Below, one piece after another: positions 20,640 through 32,379 of a DNA stretch of 64,000 nucleotides. The stretch comes from Ricordea florida (Eukaryota; Cnidaria; Anthozoa; Corallimorpharia; Ricordeidae). Under the pieces are notes generated by a model. It did not search any database, had not been told where the DNA came from, and saw only the letters and a program-made list of their open reading frames with translations. The stretch's first letter is position 1; each line of letters opens with the position of its first letter. The stretch lies in assembly GCA_949710005.1 (NCBI GenBank), contig OX453272.1, forward strand, positions 23,938,391-24,002,390, in the 5' to 3' direction. A program made the translations under genes and the position numbers.

Positions 20640-22285
20640 CTCAAGCTAAGACGCAACCTGTTTCGAAGTTATTGAACTTTACAGTCCACAGACTACTTTT
20701 TGTGGCTGCTGCATATGAAATAATTCAGGAGCCAATGTGTCAAAGGAAACATGAGTGAGTGAGTGAAGGACCCAATCAGCGCGTGCCTAGTATTTAGCCA
20801 ATCACAATGCACAATACAATTCGCCCACCGCAAAGAATTGTAATTGTGTTTAAACTCAGCAGAGAATATGTAAAAGTAATGAAATCGAGGAAAGGCGATA
20901 GGTATGGCAAAAAGGTCCGAATAAACTTAATAAATGCAGTAGCCACATGGATGCATTGCTTGCCTATTTTTTAAAGTTGTCACTTATTCAGTCTTTTTGA
21001 GAATGAATTTGAGTTCCTATTTTTTCAGACAACGTTTTAATCGTTTCTTATTCTTCGTTGTTGATGAAGTGAAAGTCTAGGAATATAAAGAACACAACAT
21101 AAGGGCTCTCGGGAAAGAAAATCTACTATTTCCCCGAAGGGACATGACATTGAATGTATATCAACACACGTCCAAGCCTGAAATATCAATATTTACGGCT
21201 TCCGCTGCGACTTCATAATACTTGTTTAGGGAAAATACTCGCTGGACAATTTATGTCATTTATTCGCTTTCAGTTTCTAGAATCGAACGGTCATTCGCCA
21301 AAATTGGATTTTCTTTCACTTTTAACTGGAAAGTGAAGCTTGGCAACATCGTCCTCTCTCCCCTTCTCATTATTCACAAATTGCCCTGTTGTCTGTACGG
21401 TACATGCGTGAGTTTTCGTTTTGCTGGATCAACCAAAAACATGCCCCATTTGTGGGCCACGTGCACTTTCACAATGCTATTTGTCCGTGTCGAAATGATA
21501 TATACCACCTACAACTTTCGTCCCAAGACTTACAAACGACAACGGGGACATCAAAGAGTGCGACAGACAGGTTCAATTTTAGTCGACGAAAATAAGAGAA
21601 AAATTGTCAGTAAATGCCTCATCGACGGAGGCTCTGAACAAATACATAAAAGACAAATTAGCAGGTGGAAGATTTCAAGTAATACATGCCTAATCCTGCT
21701 CTGCGTAAAGAAATCCTAAGTTTCTTACTATTGTATTAATACAGGGAAGCCCAAGAAAATGCCATTTTTCAGTTCTCTCGATTCATTCGACATTTCTCAT
21801 GCATCAGAAGTGATGGGCTCCTGCATGCGTAGGGTTTGTAAATATGATGTTCATGACTTCTCCGACTGTCCAGAAATTAGAATTACTGGTTGGGATTCTT
21901 AAAAAGCCCATCCATTGAGTCAGGCCCGAGAGTTTGACATGGAAATTATAGAATGGAATAATTCTTGGTAACAATAATAACAGTACAAATACTAATGCTA
22001 ATGCTAATATTCATACTAATACTAATGATTAAACAGACTTAAATTTACAATATACTACCCACTAAAATGCTAGAAATGATATTCACAATTATAGTCCGTA
22101 TAGATATCTAAAGATATACCGAAAGCTTCACTTTTATGGCATCAGATAGAGAATGGGAAATATACTTTAAACAAAATAAGGAAAAAAATTATATAAACTA
22201 TTTGTATTCACAAGATGACGGCGCTAAAAGTACTCTTAAATATTACATTATGACTCCTTTTATTTCAATGTCAATATCAATGTTC
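20640..22285. other. Intergenic, no gene seen
   Basis: It contains scattered AT-rich sequence and a short (ACTAAT)n-like tract at about 21990-22030. Open frames at 21154-21719 have no recognisable motif, no good splice sites around them and overlap in two frames, so they are not called. Confidence 0.45.
21985..22035. repeat. ACTAAT/GCTAAT microsatellite
   Basis: Tandem hexamers of the form ACTAAT and GCTAAT occur here, and a second short tract of the same hexamer is at about 22885-22930, bracketing the pseudogene at 22290-22860. Confidence 0.7.
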
Positions 22286-22289
22286 TTAA

Positions 22290-22860
22290 AGTAAAAAAGG
22301 CCTTTCTTCCAGCTCTCGATCCTCTAAAGCAGATTAGTGCGGATCTTAATAAAGCGAAGGATGGCCTTGCTCTTATCCAGGAGATTGTTTTGGAATAATC
22401 TTCTCCTTTCTTGATAGAGATCAGCTGCTCCAGTGTCCTATGGCATTGCAAGTACTCCTTTCCCATACCGCCCGTTGACATGAAAGGGGTATGATAATTC
22501 CTTGTTCTATGTCCAATACCCTCCTCGAGTACAGGGCGCTTCTTCTCATTCTCGTGATTGCGGTATATCTGTTGGCGCTCCAGGTCCCTATACGAATCAG
22601 CATTAGGGTGACAGACCCTCAAGTCAAAGAATGCTGATCGTTGGCTCTCTCTGAACCCACGTGCGTGGATATCTAATCTCGCATCTGGGGCTCGATTAGA
22701 ACCCCTTCCTAGCTGTTCTCCCGAAATATCTTGAAGGACAGACTTGATCTCAGCATCGCTACATAAACCATACTCAGGAATACGGCTTCTAAATCTCTCA
22801 GTTCATTGTGACGTTAGGTAACGAGCCCACCTCGCTTGCATATCACTGCGTGGTCTACTG
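22290..22860 (-). pseudogene. Decayed mobile-element ORF with nuclease-like end
   Basis: Reading the minus strand across frames gives VDHAVICKRGG, DARLDIHARGF, AFFDLRVCHPNADSYRDL, IYRNHENEKKR, STGGMGKEYLQCH, and SWIRARPSFALLRSALICFRG in order. I recall this block as a frequently repeated C-terminal module in cnidarian mobile-element ORFs. The D...(A/F)FDLRV pattern recalls a PD-(D/E)XK nuclease core, which is an inference. Frameshifts occur at about 22480-22540 and 22640-22700, and a stop lies in the upstream part. Family not resolved. Confidence 0.6.
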
Positions 22861-22934
22861 TGAAAATATCGCCGCATATACGGTATACAACTAATACTAA
22901 TACTAATCATGCTAACACTAATACTAAAACCAGC

Positions 22935-24375
22935 AACAATTCATAATTATTGGATGAGGCTGAGTATGATATGAAGAATCATGCAGATACAGAGGGTGGA
23001 TAACATTCTAATAATTCTTAATATAATTCTTCATATTATACAGAAGTGTATTATATTATACAGAAGCTGAATCCAATAATTGTTTTATTATGCATTCAAA
23101 ATATGTCCAGAACTTTACAGACAAAATGAACTTTATTGAGCTGTATATCCCTCAGATATGCAAGTTCAGTTGGCGTCAGTTGTAGCATAATAAGCATGGA
23201 TGTTTGCACACACGACAAAATCTTGCTGGATATGACGAATTAGCCAGGGCATTTTGGCCAATAAGAAACGGAGAAATATTTTGAATGAATGATAATTATG
23301 ATTATAGGAATGCGAATAAGAATGAAAATAGGAATGAAAATAAGAAAACAATAAAATACCGTCGTCATAATAAAATATGGGTTTCTGGGAAAGAATAGCG
23401 TAAGAATAAAATACAGCACTGAAAAGACTTTCCACGCGAATTCGAGTACTCAACCGTTTGCTACGCTCACTCGTTCGACTTTCTCAGCTCGTGAATCACA
23501 AAGTCGCATGCACGCAATTTCCATGAAGCTGTAATCCCTAGCTCAGGGTTAGTGCTTATGCTATGAAAGCCGTCCGGGTTGTGGTGCGTTTCATAGTAAA
23601 GTGACTTCATCAAGTCGTATCTCATCTACACAACACGAACGCGGTTTCACATAAAGGAACACTTTAAGTTTATTGACCACATGGGTAAATTAGCTTAACC
23701 TAAATTTACGCACCTGAGCCGAAATAACGATTTTATTTCCATACGAGTGGATTTTATTCGCTAAGGAGAATTACTGCCCAGATCTTAGGTGTGAGAGGGT
23801 TAGCTAATTTCGGGTAGGCGTTGATCGACCTTTCAGGATCTGGCGCGCGTTTCGTCAAAGTCTAGAAACGTTTCGCACGCAATAGTCCACACTGTGCACA
23901 GTGGCAAGGAAGGCGTATCTGCTCGCCTTCCTTCACCTAAAGACATTTAATAGACCAAGTTTGCAGAATGAGAGCTAAACACGATGGATTTTTAGGACCA
24001 GAAAGTTTTCGGGGCTTTCGAGAAAAGCGCGCCAGGAGTGCATTTCTCGACAGGACCTAAAACTTTTCGGGACCGAAAAGCCAACTGGAAAAACATGAAG
24101 AACTCACTCAACAAGTCTGTTCCTTTAGCATCATCATAAAGAAAAACGTTTTTCCTTTGCCCACGTTTCATGGGTCTGGACGTCCCTGTTCACAAACTAC
24201 AATGTGAGTTATTGCGCACGGCGAGGAAGTCCCGGAACATTTCGGGTCTTCCGAGAAACTCACACTAGGCCCCGATGCTCATTCGGTTTTCATCTTCACA
24301 ATCAGGTTATCGCCGACGATATGGTCGCGGGCTTCGTTCCAAGGCATCCCATTCGCAATTCCGAAGTCGCGAACG
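22935..24375. other. Intergenic, no gene seen
   Basis: AT-rich sequence with a purine-biased GAATAAGAAT-type tract near 23290-23350. No exon with matching splice sites or known domain was found on either strand. Confidence 0.45.
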
Positions 24376-24390
24376 GTTTATTTTCTGTGG
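24376..24390 (-). terminator. Candidate polyadenylation signal of the UBIAD1-like gene
   Basis: The minus strand reads GAAAATAAACCG, with AATAAA about 100 bp beyond the stop at 24481. Position and sequence suit a poly(A) signal. Confidence 0.45.
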
Positions 24391-24480
24391 AAAGCCCCTA
24401 GTGGGCCCGTTCTTAGTCCAGACGGAGTAAAGTCGTGTTCAAATAAAGATGATGATGATGAAAGCCAATGAGCCATATCA

Positions 24481-27190
24481 TTACGCGCAAAGATTCAAAA
24501 CGTAAAAGATTCCAAACGCTGTATACAGGAGAGAAGTTTGCTTGGGTAGAGATGCACGCTCCTCTTCGCTGAAACACAAAACACTCACAGCCAGAGCAAA
24601 CGGCAATGTTGACAACGCGAGTAAAAAGAAGATCGAAGACGTCGGCGTCAGTTGAAATAGGAACACATACGGGAATACCAGGAAAAGCGATTGGAGGGCG
24701 CATGCGTAGCGCGGTCCCACAAGCACTGCCAGGGTCTTGTGGCCAGCCCTTCTGTCTGCTGCCAGGTCTCGTGTGTTTTGACTGAAAGAAATGAAGACTG
24801 CTTAGGACGAATTTAGATTAAAACTGGTTTCCAATTACTGTTAAGGGTAATTTGGTGGTTCCTATAATGGCCTCGGACTGGCTAAAAAAAACTTACGCTG
24901 TTACATGCATTAACAAATCAAAATTGGAGCGGTTCTCAGTATAGTAAAACGTGTAAAGGCGCGATTACTTTGGCACTGAATCCCTGATTGGCTAGAGAAT
25001 TACGCGCAACTTTCTCAACCAATCAACAGTAAATCTAAAACTAATCGTGACTAGCTGGTACGCGTTTTCCCTCGCTGGGTGCTACGACATGTATCTGCTT
25101 TGCCTTCACTGAACTGTGTCTGTCCAGTGGCAGATCTAGTGCGCACCCCAGGAGATGATCTGCGGGTTTCTAATATAACAAGTATTCTGCAAATACGAAA
25201 AGAAAAAACCTATGTGGCTTATCGGTGTTGAGGTAAAGCATGAGTCATACGCCTTCTTCGTCGTTGTTCGCTTCATCAGTTACATCATTCCTTAGAGGTG
25301 CACCCCTCCTATGAAAAACCCTGGATCCGCCCCTGTTATTTTTTTTTTGACACGCTTCACTTAATACTTAACAGTTATTACCTAAAATCGAGGTGGACAG
25401 TGGCAGAATATTTACCGAACTGCAAAGCAGAGAGGTAAATATTTCTAAAGCCCCTATTCAGTCACCGAGATTGAAGAGAATAATTATTTTAGCATATACC
25501 AATGAAGAAATCTCAGTCATACCAACGTGGCATGTGATTTACATATTAGCAAAACTGACTTGTACAAAGCTTTCCCAGAACCCCATTTATCTGGTGGGAG
25601 GTGAGTAGCGTCGACTGTCTCCAGTTAGTGAGCCGTTTACTTACTCAAATGCAAAATGCCACGGTGACCGAGTCGGTGTATATTAATTACTTAATTACTC
25701 AACTTTTCAAAAACCTTCCCATAAAAATAACCAGCTGGGTAATAAAAAAATGAGCTTGCATTTTATCAACCTGGTGCAGCCACTGTAAGAATTGAGAAGC
25801 TATTCGAGCTACCGTACATCTACGAGCAAAAGGATTGAAGAGGCGCTTTCACGAACTTCGAGAAAGGTTATTCAAGTGTATTAGCATGTTTAGCAACGCA
25901 TAGTAATACTTTGCAGACATTTGGGAATAATATTAACATTATGAACTTTATCAAGGGTATTGATAGAACTATTTCTGAGCGTGCAACAGGAAAACTAAGA
26001 CGAAGGAAATCCGAGTTATCCAAAATGCCTTTTTCACAAGTCTACCAGGCTCAACATATACCATTATATCTTCATTATCTCACATTCACTCACAAAGGCC
26101 GACTCTAAATCTAACTGATTTTTCTCAACATTGTCACGCCATCTTTTACATGCCTACTTAATCCTGGAGTTATCAACTTGGAAAGTCTCCTCACAATAAC
26201 AGGACACAGTAAAGGAACCTGATGATGAGAACTGATAAAAGGATCAACCCATAATGATAAATTGATCTAATACCAAATTCTCCACGCTAACCCACAACCA
26301 AATGTCTGGCTTTCACTAGCGAGAGTTGCTACCCAGATCTTGGGAGTGAAAGTGTTAACTGGTGAGTTGTCACACAGGAAAAAAAAAAACAAGAAAATTC
26401 ACTTCCGTATTTCAAAACGTCCAAAACGTTATTGAACTTAGAACTTTAACGCTGATATCGTTGGGACAAACGTAAACTATGGCAGTGACTTTCATTGTTG
26501 AAGACCAGAGTAATGGTTAGCCTTGTCGCAGTAGCAAAACTGCCATTCACACGCGGTGGATACTTGCATCCGGTTAATGCTGGATAAATGCCATTAGGTT
26601 TCTTACCTGTGAAAAATAGCCTCTGTATATAAAGCGAAGGGCACTGAAAAAAGTAAGATATCAATATTGGGAAGTTCGCGGTCTGTCGTCCCTACTTGCT
26701 CCGTGTAAGTGAATAACACCGAGAGAGGACCAAATATACCACAAGACACGACATCGCCCAATACTATGTTCTTTAGTCCTGTTCCATGGAGAAGAGAACC
26801 CAAGAAACCGAGCGCGAGAAGTCCCAATTCCTGTATGAATCTTGCTTCAGTGAGCAGTGATAAACAGCCAAATGAAGCTAGTGCCAAGAAGTAACTCCAA
26901 ATTGTCCACCGCGTAATTTGCTGAAGCACTTGTCTTCGAGTGGCGGGCGTCGCGAAAAACCTTCGGCTCTGAGCTTCGTAAAACGAATTTACGAAGTTTC
27001 CCGCAGCGTGCATGAAAACAAGAACCAATGCCGTGAGTAAAGAGATAGATGGGTAAAACGTTTTGTCGTGTTTCCATGCTAGCGCTGTTCCGAGAAGGAA
27101 AGACAGGGCAGACGCCGGGAATGTCCATGGCTGTAAAGCTTTCCTGAATAACAACCATTTGTTGTAGTTTGTTTTCTTTACATAAATCAT
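24481..27190 (-). CDS. UBIAD1-like: UBIAD1-like UbiA prenyltransferase, two exons
   Basis: Exon 1 is 27190-26607 (ATG, MIYVKKTNYNKW) and exon 2 is 24781-24481. The junction CACAG|gtaaga ... tttcag|T keeps frame, giving 294 residues. UbiA-type enzymes attach isoprenoid chains; UBIAD1 makes menaquinone-4 in Golgi/ER membranes. Family features seen: LQPWTFPASALSFLLGTALA at the N-terminus, HAAGNFVNSFY at the first active-site helix, LHGTGLKNIVLGD and FGPLSVLFTY in the middle, and the second Asp motif NTRDLAADRRAG with R-D and D retained. About eight hydrophobic segments follow the family plan. Odd point: the first N-x-x-x-D-type motif, expected after NFVN, reads NSFYEAQSRR and lacks its aspartates, so catalysis may be changed or lost. 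Alternative: a divergent paralogue with another role. A poly(A) signal lies near 24380. Confidence 0.85.
25128..25337. repeat. hAT-like MITE in the UBIAD1-like intron
   Basis: The left end CAGTGGCAGATCTAG and the right end CTGGATCCGCCCCTG are inverse complements with three mismatches (CAG-GGC-GATC-AG pattern), a terminal form often seen in hAT elements. No clear 8-bp target duplication was found. Non-coding. Confidence 0.5.
25380..25622. repeat. Interspersed repeat, third copy of the AGTATATACCAATGAAG family
   Basis: GAGATTGAAGAGAATAATTA and TTTTAGCATATACCAATGAAG match 10860-10905 and the split copy at 8041-8800. It lies in the long intron of the UBIAD1-like gene. Confidence 0.6.
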
Positions 27191-27863
27191 TCTTCAGACG
27201 TCGACGTTCTATTCAACAGCGATAACACTTTCCAGGGATGACGTTAGGACTATGTTCAGACAGGTAAACACGAAACTTCTGCACAATAGCGTCTAAAATT
27301 CTCTCGTGACTTATACCAGACGAATGATATAAAATAGCGCTGTGGAGGCTTTTGTATTCAGGTGAGGCGCCAAGAGACCTTAGCTATTACAAGAATGCAT
27401 AATTACAAGAAACAGCATAATTAAATAAGCTTTCCGTCATGCAAATTTGTTACAAAAATGTCACACAACAGTAAAGTGATTCTATTCGTGCTTTTTTTGA
27501 AGGGAAAATAGCATATGATTGAATGGCGGTCGATAAGGAAGGCGTCAAAACAGGCCGTACACCTGCCATAAACCACGATTTTTACCGCCAGCGGGCAAAT
27601 TTTTTTCATCTTTCACCTGTGCCACAAAATAAACTCTCTTACATCCTAAAATATGCACGCCAATATTTCTTTTTTTTCTGTGAGCAACAATATATTCTAA
27701 GCACGGTAACTATCATGCTGAGAGATTTTCTGATCACTGTGACAATTTTCAAAGCTACCCGACGATTTCCGAACATCCCCGAGCTGAGATTTCGTCCAAA
27801 GCGAAGTTGGCAAAAGTTGAACCACTTACGTCAAACGCGACCTCTTTTCTACGAGTGTATCTA

Positions 27864-28162
27864 AATGTCGAGAGTCGAGAGTCGAGAGTAAAATGTCGAG
27901 AGTCGAGAGTAAAATGTCGAGAGTCGAGGGTAACATGTCGAGGGTCGAGGGTAACTTTGAAAATATTTCAAAATAAAGTGAAAAATAAGAAATAAAAATC
28001 AAGACTGAATTTTCTCTCGCCACCTTTTCTTTTTTTTTTTTGATTAAAGCGTTGCGTGACACGGCCAAATGACTTCTCGCTCCCTATAATCTTGAGTGTA
28101 GTAACTGCATTTATTATATGACTAGCTCCGTGAGCGGGCAAGATGAATCGAATCTCGCGCTG

Positions 28163-28193
<31 letters not shown>

Positions 28194-28268
28194 TAGGTTG
28201 CCCGCTCGGGATAAGGGCTTTGTCCCGCAAGGAAAATTCATCCAATAAATCCTTTATTGACCAAGCTT

Positions 28269-28303
<35 letters not shown>

Positions 28304-28314
28304 TTTTTTGCGTG

Positions 28315-28347
<33 letters not shown>

Positions 28348-29003
28348 CACGCAAAAAAAAGAACTTAGCCAATATCCAGCCATCTTGACCTCACGCTTGG
28401 TCAATAAGCCATCTATAGTACACTCGTACGCTCAAAAGACTACGGTTACATCCTGCTTTAGAACTGATGGTTTAGTATTGCACAGTTTCCAATAAATACC
28501 AAATAAACTAGAGAGAACTGTTTGAAAGTATCCAATGTTTATATATCAGACAGTCAATGAACAAACAGGCAGGCATTGAAGGCTAAGATAAGATAACAGG
28601 CATGTTATAATACTTCACCTAACCCTATTTCGATCCACTGTGTTTACGTTAATTTTCTTTACTTGGCGAGTATGGCGTGAAAACAATAAAAACAAAGACA
28701 GTTACTGGTTTATAATAATGTTCTACAGTCCTAAATGGAGATAATGAGCGTGAATATCGAGAAATGAAAATTAGCGGGCATGTTTCCTCTGATAAGGGTT
28801 TACGTTTGCGTGACATTACAGACAGCGCTGTTGGTATCTGCACCGCCCAAGACTTGAAGGAGCGAGAAGTCATTTGGTGGCGAGAGAAAATTCTGTCTTG
28901 ATTTTTTTTTCTTATTTTTCACTTTATTTTGAAATATTTTCAAAGTTACCCTCGACCCTCGACATGTTTCCCTCGACTCTCGACATTTTACTCTCGACTC
29001 TTG
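27864..29003. repeat. Inverted repeat pair with GTCGAGAG tandem ends
   Basis: Arm one (27864-28090) starts with tandem GTCGAGAGTCGAGAGTAAAA units and continues through ATTTCAAAATAAAGTGAAAA to CCAAATGACTTCTCGCTCC. Arm two (28857-29003) is the same in reverse complement. About 770 bp separate them, and this spacer contains the family B foldback MITE at 28105-28415. The ends may be the termini of a non-autonomous transposon; no target duplication was identified. Confidence 0.75.
28105..28415. repeat. Foldback MITE (family B), complete copy
   Basis: The palindrome 28257-28405 pairs TTGACCAAGCTTGTTCGG and GGTCAAGATGGCTGG with their complements. To its left are the GAGCGGGCAAGATG and CCGAGCGGGCAAGATGG boxes and the end TTTATTATATGACTAG. 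It is oriented opposite to 8100-8600. Confidence 0.75.
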
Positions 29004-29009
29004 TGCACC

Positions 29010-30220
29010 ACGCGCAACACGATACGGTGTACTATCCATCATGGCAAGTAACTATGCCCATCGGAAAAACAGTGCGTGACATAGTTAGAAAAAGACTTAT
29101 CGCCACTTCACTTCCGGCTGTACCGTTTTCAAAACTTTAAAATAACTCATCTGTTCGGTCGTCCTAGGGCAACTTGAATCTTTTCGAAATAACAAGGGCC
29201 TCAGTATTATATTCCTGAAACTTTAGATGCAGTTTTAAGTCTTACGAATGCGAGGATTTCTGATTCCTCCCTCGATCGCAGTTTCCGAATCCTTTTTCTA
29301 CGAGAAATAGGCTAACTTGGAGACTGAAATGCGAAAAATCAAACTTCAGAAAATCGTGGGGAAGTTATAAGATATGCTACGAAAATTGTACATGAATGGA
29401 ACGGTCATCTAGAAATTTTTAGCCTTCCTCAAGCTATAGAAAATTCTTGGCAATTTTTTCTTCTCCAAACAGATGGCGTTTGTCGATTGTGCTCGTAAAA
29501 GTGGCATACAATGCTCCAAGTCAGGAGCTCCTGCTCCAAGAAGTGCACGAAAAAGTGGGAGACTAGGTCGAAGGGTATATGTTAAGGGAATATGTTCCAT
29601 TGTTTTGGTATTATCAGCTGTTGTTTCAGCCCTGCTTTAATCAAAACCGCCCCCACCTTTTCAGGCAATCAATAAAAGTGGGGGGTTATGTGATATATTC
29701 CCCTGACAGAAAGGAGCCCACTGACAATTAAGTAAAGTTATCCAACTTTTCTTGCTTTATCAAAACAATACGAATGTATGAAAAATATCCAGAAATATCC
29801 AATAATTCAATTTCGGGGTAATAACCCTACTTAGTCAAACTCAGAAGTGGAAAGAGGGAAGATTCAATCTCTCACTGGCGGCCTCCCTATATTTCAGTGA
29901 CCATTTTTTTTAACTCTGATAATGCTCTCTGTCATTCACACCTGACCCTATTACCGTAGCATTATTTAACTGTTCAACACATTTCTGATTTGGGAGGTTG
30001 ACCCCCTTGGTCTGACTCCTAGCAATAAGAGGGTACTTTTGCCCAAGAGCTAACTAGACTGAAGTAGTGGATATTTAAGTCACTGGGACTTTGTTAGGAA
30101 CACCAAAAACAAACGCTTGGTTGCCTTCTCTTCTGCCAGCTTGGGTCGCCATACGTTTCTGTTCACGTCTCTGTTGCAATCCTAAAACTTAATAATGTGT
30201 TGCAATCACTGAATATGTAC
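29010..30220. other. Intergenic, no gene seen
   Basis: No conserved domain or exon pair was recognised. A block near 29895-29960 (CTCCCTATATTTCAGTGACCA) resembles sequence at 37185-37230 and is probably a decayed interspersed repeat. Confidence 0.4.
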
Positions 30221-30230
30221 AAGATGTGCA

Positions 30231-30425
30231 AAGGTGTAAAGAATACAAAGGTCCGTGCAATAATATGGTAATATACAAAGGTCCTTGCAATAATATGGTA
30301 ATATACAAAGGTCCGTGCAATAATATGGTAATATACAAAGGTCCGTGCAATAATATGGTAATATACAAAGGTCCGTGCAATAATATGGCAATATACAAAG
30401 GTCCGTGCAATAAAATGGTAATAAC
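30231..30425. repeat. 30-bp minisatellite, about 6.5 units
   Basis: The unit AATATACAAAGGTCCGTGCA plus ATAATATGGT repeats with few changes. A length divisible by three keeps three frames open and produces false repetitive ORFs on both strands. No gene overlaps it. Confidence 0.95.
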
Positions 30426-30429
30426 ATGT

Positions 30430-32280
30430 TGGTGCAACGAAGCATGTGATACATAGTTGTGTAACATTTCATTCCGAGTAGTTTACCTGTTGTTAGTTGC
30501 TAAGCTGGTTGCCAAAAAGAAATAAACAAATAAACCGAAGTTACACAGTACGCAGGGCGCTTTACTTTGGTATGATCCTGCGAATCAAAAGAACCGATAA
30601 TTCCTTGTCCAGAGTGGATTCGCCAAATGATCTGTGTGATTTCCGATCACAAATTCAGGTCCGAATCATACCGAAGGAAAATGGCGGATAGCCTGGGAGC
30701 AAACAGGATGGTCGTTCACGCTTCCCGTTATGTGGAGAGAAGTGTATTTTCAATTCTAGGCCCAATTTAGATGCAACAGTTCTAAAAGGGTTACCGGTGG
30801 CTTGTCTGCACAAGGTAACAGTCATTCGCATTTATTCGTGGCTGACTGCTCCAATTAGAGGAGTGTTTTTTTTTTCAACAAGAGGCTTCAAAAGCTTTCA
30901 CTGGATTGTCTTTGTGAACCCTTATTACGCAAACGGCTCAATTTTTTGAAACTGTTTTGTCAATCCATTTTAGTTTGCAGTTCAGTTGTGTTTAATAAGA
31001 GAAGTGTACAAGGAGTTAATCAAAGGCTCCTATGAACAAACTCATGAATGCATTCGGTGACACATGAGGAGAATTTTAGATTTCAGAACTCATTCAATAA
31101 TTACTCGGGCTTCCGTAGGAGAGCCCGAGTCTAAAAATGCTAGCGGTTTGGTCGCCAAAAGGGGGGTCATGGTCCCAGGCGTTCCTTGCGTGGACTGCGG
31201 AAACTGGGGATGAGAAGGCGAATTCATGTGCTCGCTTTACGTAAACAACATGATTTACCGAATGGCCGTTTTTGTGAAGACCGTTTTGCAAAAATACAAA
31301 CGCACACGCCGTCCGTGATAGGCCCACACTAAATGATGTCTAGCGTTGTCGAAATGGGCTGTCGATCCACGAATACTAGCTTGAAGGCGAGACCAACGTG
31401 CAGAGTTCATACTAGTTCTACGAGATAACAAATGAGCCATATGTTAGCTGCCAAAACTGTGATAGCCGATTGAACAACAAACTATGACACTGAGACGAAC
31501 ACATCACTTGCTGAAAAATTTAGGAATGTTGGAGAACACAAATTCGAAGCTGGCGCTAACAGCAGCGAATTGGACAAGGATACTGACAGAAACAACTTGA
31601 ATAGTAGGGTTAAATATCTAAGCTTAGTTCTTCCGTTAAATATCCTGTTTCTGTTATTGGTTTTTATTGGGCTCAATACTTGTAAAGCGATCGTAAATGT
31701 TGGTTTGCTCTTTTTCCCGGAATTGCATGTGCTTGATAGAATAAAGACATGAAGAATACTCTTGACGACTGTGATCTTCTACAAAACGTTGTCAGTATGA
31801 CTAATGTACATGAACATAATGATGTTCCAATGTCAATAAAAGTACTACAATTCAGATCTCGTTCTGCAATGTATGTATATTATGACTGTGCTCGTGATTT
31901 GTGTGAGCGGCTGTACACACGCCAATAAAATAATGATTTTCATTCGAGTAATTGAACTGACTGGTGGCACAAATAATCCTCAGAAAGTGGTACTGGAGTG
32001 ACCGGTAACGAAAATTGCCCACACGGATCCGGCATGTAGTTGCGTACACATTTTAGGCGTGGTAAATATTCAAGTAAAACGTTCAACAAGAAGCCCGAGT
32101 GAACGCTCCTCAAGCGTCTTGTTTAATCAAGCCTGTAGGGCTCTGCCATCTCGTGTTCCATTTACCAATTTAAAAAAGTAGGCAGCCAAAGCCTGCATAC
32201 AGCTTCACATTCTATATAGACAAGGGTATCTTTGAAAAAAAGAAAAGAAAATCGATTCAGTTTAAAAGAAGAACGAAAAG
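30430..32280. other. Intergenic, no gene seen
   Basis: Only short open frames without domains or coherent splice sites occur. The region is compositionally ordinary apart from short poly-T runs. Confidence 0.4.
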
Positions 32281-32284
32281 AGAA

Positions 32285-32376
32285 AGTCACGAATACCCCT
32301 ACTGGGAATTGAACTCGGACCATCTGCTCCACAGTCCGGAATGCTACCCATTAGACCATCCAGAATCACCTGGTTA
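32285..32376 (-). repeat. tRNA-like SINE fragment
   Basis: The minus strand reads GGATGGTCTAATGGGTAGCA (A-box-like) and CCGAGTTCAATTCCC (B-box-like), with a TGTGG in the anticodon position. The acceptor and T stems do not pair well, so a functional tRNA-His gene is unlikely; a tRNA-derived SINE or pseudo-tRNA fits better. Confidence 0.55.
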
Positions 32377-32379
32377 CCA

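Noticed and set aside
21154-21719. Overlapping open frames of 60-165 codons
   Set aside because: Two frames overlap, with no known domain, no splice context and ordinary composition.
30189-30472. Repetitive frames with YKGPCNNMV and CTDLCILPYY
   Set aside because: They result from the 30-bp minisatellite; no start context or flanking exons support them.
32285-32376. Possible tRNA-His gene
   Set aside because: A- and B-box-like sequences exist, but acceptor and T stems pair poorly and the flanks resemble SINE body.
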